Positions 5,900 through 7,633 of a stretch of 7,633 bases of DNA are shown piece after piece. Each line of letters opens with the position of its first letter. Position 1 is the stretch's first letter. The DNA comes from Candidatus Sumerlaeota bacterium. Its GTDB lineage: Bacteria > Sumerlaeota > Sumerlaeia > UBA8349. Both the position numbers and the translations under genes were made by a program. Under the pieces are notes generated by a model. It saw only the letters and a list, made by a program, of their open reading frames with translations. It was not told the DNA's origin and ran no database searches. The DNA lies in the NCBI GenBank assembly GCA_003501375.1, contig DNPO01000013.1, forward strand, positions 1 to 7,633. The letters run 5' to 3'.

Positions 5900-7081
5900 A
5901 TGAAACACTGCTTTTTTAACCACACAATACACGAAGATCTGCAAAAATGTTTTGCAGTTCTTTGCGCCTTTGCGCCTTTGCGTGAGACAGGAAGTTGCAG
6001 TGTTTTCGACCTGGAGTTTACGCAACACCCAACCCCAATCTCACGCAAAGACGCAAAGGCGCAAAGAACTAAAAAAACACTCAGCAATTTTTTTAGGTTT
6101 TCATGTGTTGCGTGGTTATTTCTGTTTGTTTCATTCGCGTCTGCCGCCGAGCCAACTGCCGAGTTAGCCCTTACTCCTGCGGAAATTTTCCCCGGCGAAC
6201 CCATCCAGGCGCGTCTGACCGTGCGGCATTTAGCGGAAGTGCGCGTGTATCCGTTCTTGCCGCCGAAAAAAATGGGCGAGTTTGAACTATTGGGTACATC
6301 AAAATCGCCCGAAACTAAAACAACCAAAGACGGTCAGAAGGAAGATGTTTTCACCTTCAAAATCACCTGCTTCGAAGTGGGCGACCACACTATTCCGCCG
6401 CTGGAAATTTCCTACTCCACCGCGTCGGACAAGTCCACCACACTTCCCAGCATCAAGACCGCCGGGCAACACGTAACGATCAAAAGCGCGGTGGAAGCGC
6501 TCAAGCAAAAAAACGCGCAACCCGGCGCAACGCCCGTGTCCGACGAATCGCTGCTGCGTCCCGTTCCGCCTCCGATGGAAATGGCGCTCGACAAACGTCC
6601 CATTATCATTGGGCTTTCGATTGCGCTCGCCGTGGTGTTGCTGGCTATTCTTGCTTACTTCCTTTTCAAGCGATTCAAAAATCGTTTGCGTCCTGCCGCG
6701 CCTCCTCCGCCCCCCTTACCACCGGATGAGGAAGCCCTTACCGCCTTATCAAATTTGGAACGTGAAGAAGCCTGCGCCCCCGCAACGGTCAAGGAATTTT
6801 ACACCACGCTGTCCGAAATCACGCGGCGTTATCTGGGCAGACGCTATCGTTTCGACGCGCTGGAAATGACCACCGAAGAGCTCCTGCGCGAAGCGCGTTC
6901 GATTGGTTGGGACGCCCCCCTGTTACGTACACTTGCAGAAGCAGCGGCGGAATCTGACAGCGTGAAATTCGCAAAAATGGAACCGGGGCAATCGTCCCGC
7001 CATGCTGCGCTCGAACGTGCACGGCAACTCGTGCTGGACACGCGCCCCGCACCCCAATCAGTAACGGAGTCTGAAGGCTGA
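5900..7081 (+). CDS. BatD-like / DUF4381-like membrane protein with repeat-derived N-terminus
   Basis: The 393-residue product has an unusual N-terminal region (1-59), a signal-type hydrophobic stretch (about 64-82, FSCVAWLFLFVSFASA) and an external beta-rich BatD-like domain (about 85-196: PAEIFPGEPIQARLTV, KMGEFELL, CFEVGDHTIPPLEISY). One membrane span (about 234-256) follows, then a poly-proline linker and a cytoplasmic domain (about 285-379) of the type seen in DUF4381/BatD proteins (EFYTTLSEITRRYLGRR, TTEELLREARSIGW). It should anchor the MoxR/vWA assembly in the membrane. Residues 6-73 are encoded by an inverted-repeat element (5917-6118), which pushes the signal peptide 60 residues in. 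ATG 5900 is the only in-frame ATG before the hydrophobic core and sits two bases after the DUF58 stop, but has no clear Shine-Dalgarno. An internal non-ATG start cannot be excluded. Confidence 0.85.
   Translation: MKHCFFNHTIHEDLQKCFAVLCAFAPLRETGSCSVFDLEFTQHPTPISRKDAKAQRTKKTLSNFFRFSCVAWLFLFVSFASAAEPTAELALTPAEIFPGEPIQARLTVRHLAEVRVYPFLPPKKMGEFELLGTSKSPETKTTKDGQKEDVFTFKITCFEVGDHTIPPLEISYSTASDKSTTLPSIKTAGQHVTIKSAVEALKQKNAQPGATPVSDESLLRPVPPPMEMALDKRPIIIGLSIALAVVLLAILAYFLFKRFKNRLRPAAPPPPPLPPDEEALTALSNLEREEACAPATVKEFYTTLSEITRRYLGRRYRFDALEMTTEELLREARSIGWDAPLLRTLAEAAAESDSVKFAKMEPGQSSRHAALERARQLVLDTRPAPQSVTESEG
5917..6118. repeat. About 200-bp inverted-repeat element inside the BatD-like gene
   Basis: Inner arms of 32 bases at 5956-5987 and 6039-6070 are complementary except at one position; they contain CTTTGCGCCTTTGCG and end TTTGCGTGAGA. 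Outer arms are less perfect: TAACCACACAATACACGAA (5917-5935) against TAACCACGCAACACATGAA on the minus strand (6100-6118). The centre is 51 unpaired bases. The element has no reading frame of its own and resembles dispersed 'TTTGCGTGAGA' and 'AACCAC..ACACGAA' repeats that I recall from several environmental phyla. Here it is uninterrupted coding sequence in the frame of the BatD-like gene. Confidence 0.9.
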
Positions 7082-7082
7082 T

Positions 7083-7633
7083 ATGAAAACGTTTGAATTC
7101 GCATCGCCCCTTTTTCTCTGGCTCCTGCTCGCGCTGGTTCCGCTGACTTGGCGCGTCCTACGTCGTCGCGACGCAACAGGCGCGGCCATGCGCTACTCCG
7201 ACCTGCGTCTGTTTCGCACATTGCCGCGCAGTCCCGTACTCGCGCTGCGCCGCTGGTTGCCCGTGCTGCGCATCGCAGCCTTGGCGCTGTTCATCATCGC
7301 CCTGGCCCGCCCGCGTTTCGGCATGGTCGAGCGCGAGGTCATTCAGGAAGGCGTGGATATGTTCTACTGCCTCGATATTTCGGGCAGTATGAAGGCGGAA
7401 GACCTGACGCCCACCCGTCTCGAACGTGCAAAAAAACTGACCAAGGAATTTGCTGCCAAGCGTCCAAATGACCGACAGGGCATCGTGCTCTTTTCCGGCG
7501 TGGCGTTCATGATGTGCCCGCTGACCTTCGACGCTAACACGGTGCAGGAATTTCTGGACAGCATCACGTTTGACAATGTGGACGGCACCGCCATCGGCAT
7601 GGGGATTTCGCGTGCGCTCAAGACGTTCCAAGA
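7083..7633 (+). CDS. BatA-like von Willebrand factor A membrane protein (truncated by window edge)
   Basis: The frame is open from ATG 7083 to the window end (183 codons plus two bases). The N-terminus has a first hydrophobic stretch (about 9-23, PLFLWLLLALVPLTW), an arginine-rich cytoplasmic part and a second span (about 58-75, PVLRIAALALFIIALARP). A vWA domain follows with an intact MIDAS: DISGSM (D98-S100-S102) and the DGTAIG threonine (T169). This is the BatA/BatB arrangement of two early spans followed by a metal-binding vWA domain, and a further C-terminal span is expected beyond the edge. AAGG at 7074-7077 precedes the ATG by five bases, and the BatD-like stop is one base upstream, so the genes are coupled. 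The product probably binds the BatD-like protein and is acted on by MoxR. BatA and BatB cannot be told apart here. Confidence 0.92.
   Translation, partial: MKTFEFASPLFLWLLLALVPLTWRVLRRRDATGAAMRYSDLRLFRTLPRSPVLALRRWLPVLRIAALALFIIALARPRFGMVEREVIQEGVDMFYCLDISGSMKAEDLTPTRLERAKKLTKEFAAKRPNDRQGIVLFSGVAFMMCPLTFDANTVQEFLDSITFDNVDGTAIGMGISRALKTFQ

Overview
The window (about 55% GC by eye) looks like a chromosomal segment of a Gram-negative bacterium. It uses the sigma-54/NtrC regulatory system, has two secreted-then-anchored membrane proteins, and carries a MoxR/BatA/BatD-type gene cluster. Dispersed imperfect inverted repeats and a short tandem repeat sit between and even inside genes. That repeat style, including the 'CTTTGCG..TTTGCGTGAGA' type, is one I associate with Verrucomicrobia/Lentisphaerae/Planctomycetes-like and some other environmental genomes. 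The phylum is an inference and was not tested.

Layout. Positions 1-212 hold no gene I can support. Positions 213-403 hold a possible 51-codon minus-strand gene or gene remnant followed directly by a hairpin/T-run terminator. From 528 everything is on the plus strand: a single-domain CheY-like receiver (528-908), an NtrC-type sigma-54 response regulator (1045-2463), and a membrane-anchored protein with a Pro-Thr/Pro-Ser-rich external stalk (2635-3585, preceded by a good sigma-70-like promoter). Next is a roughly 264-bp near-continuous palindrome (3577-3840). Then comes a tight operon: moxR-type AAA+ ATPase (3913-4905), DUF58 protein (4971-5897), a BatD-like/DUF4381-like membrane protein (5900-7081) and a BatA-like von Willebrand factor A protein (7083 to the window edge, truncated). 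The last three genes are separated by only 1-2 bases.

How they may work together. MoxR ATPases with DUF58 and vWA-MIDAS partners are thought to form envelope-associated chaperone/assembly machines. The most informative new point is a strong -24/-12 (sigma-54) promoter match at 3836-3852, about 60 bases upstream of moxR. A sigma-54 activator is encoded two genes upstream, so the two-component genes probably control the operon. The stalk protein also appears to belong to the same system: its C-terminal cytoplasmic domain aligns without gaps over about 79 residues to the C-terminal domain of the BatD-like protein. The cluster would then have two membrane proteins with a shared cytoplasmic module and different outer parts.

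Three different repeat families interrupt the locus: the palindrome next to the sigma-54 promoter, a 9-bp tandem repeat between moxR and the DUF58 gene, and an inverted-repeat element that is translated as the N-terminus, including part of the signal peptide, of the BatD-like protein.
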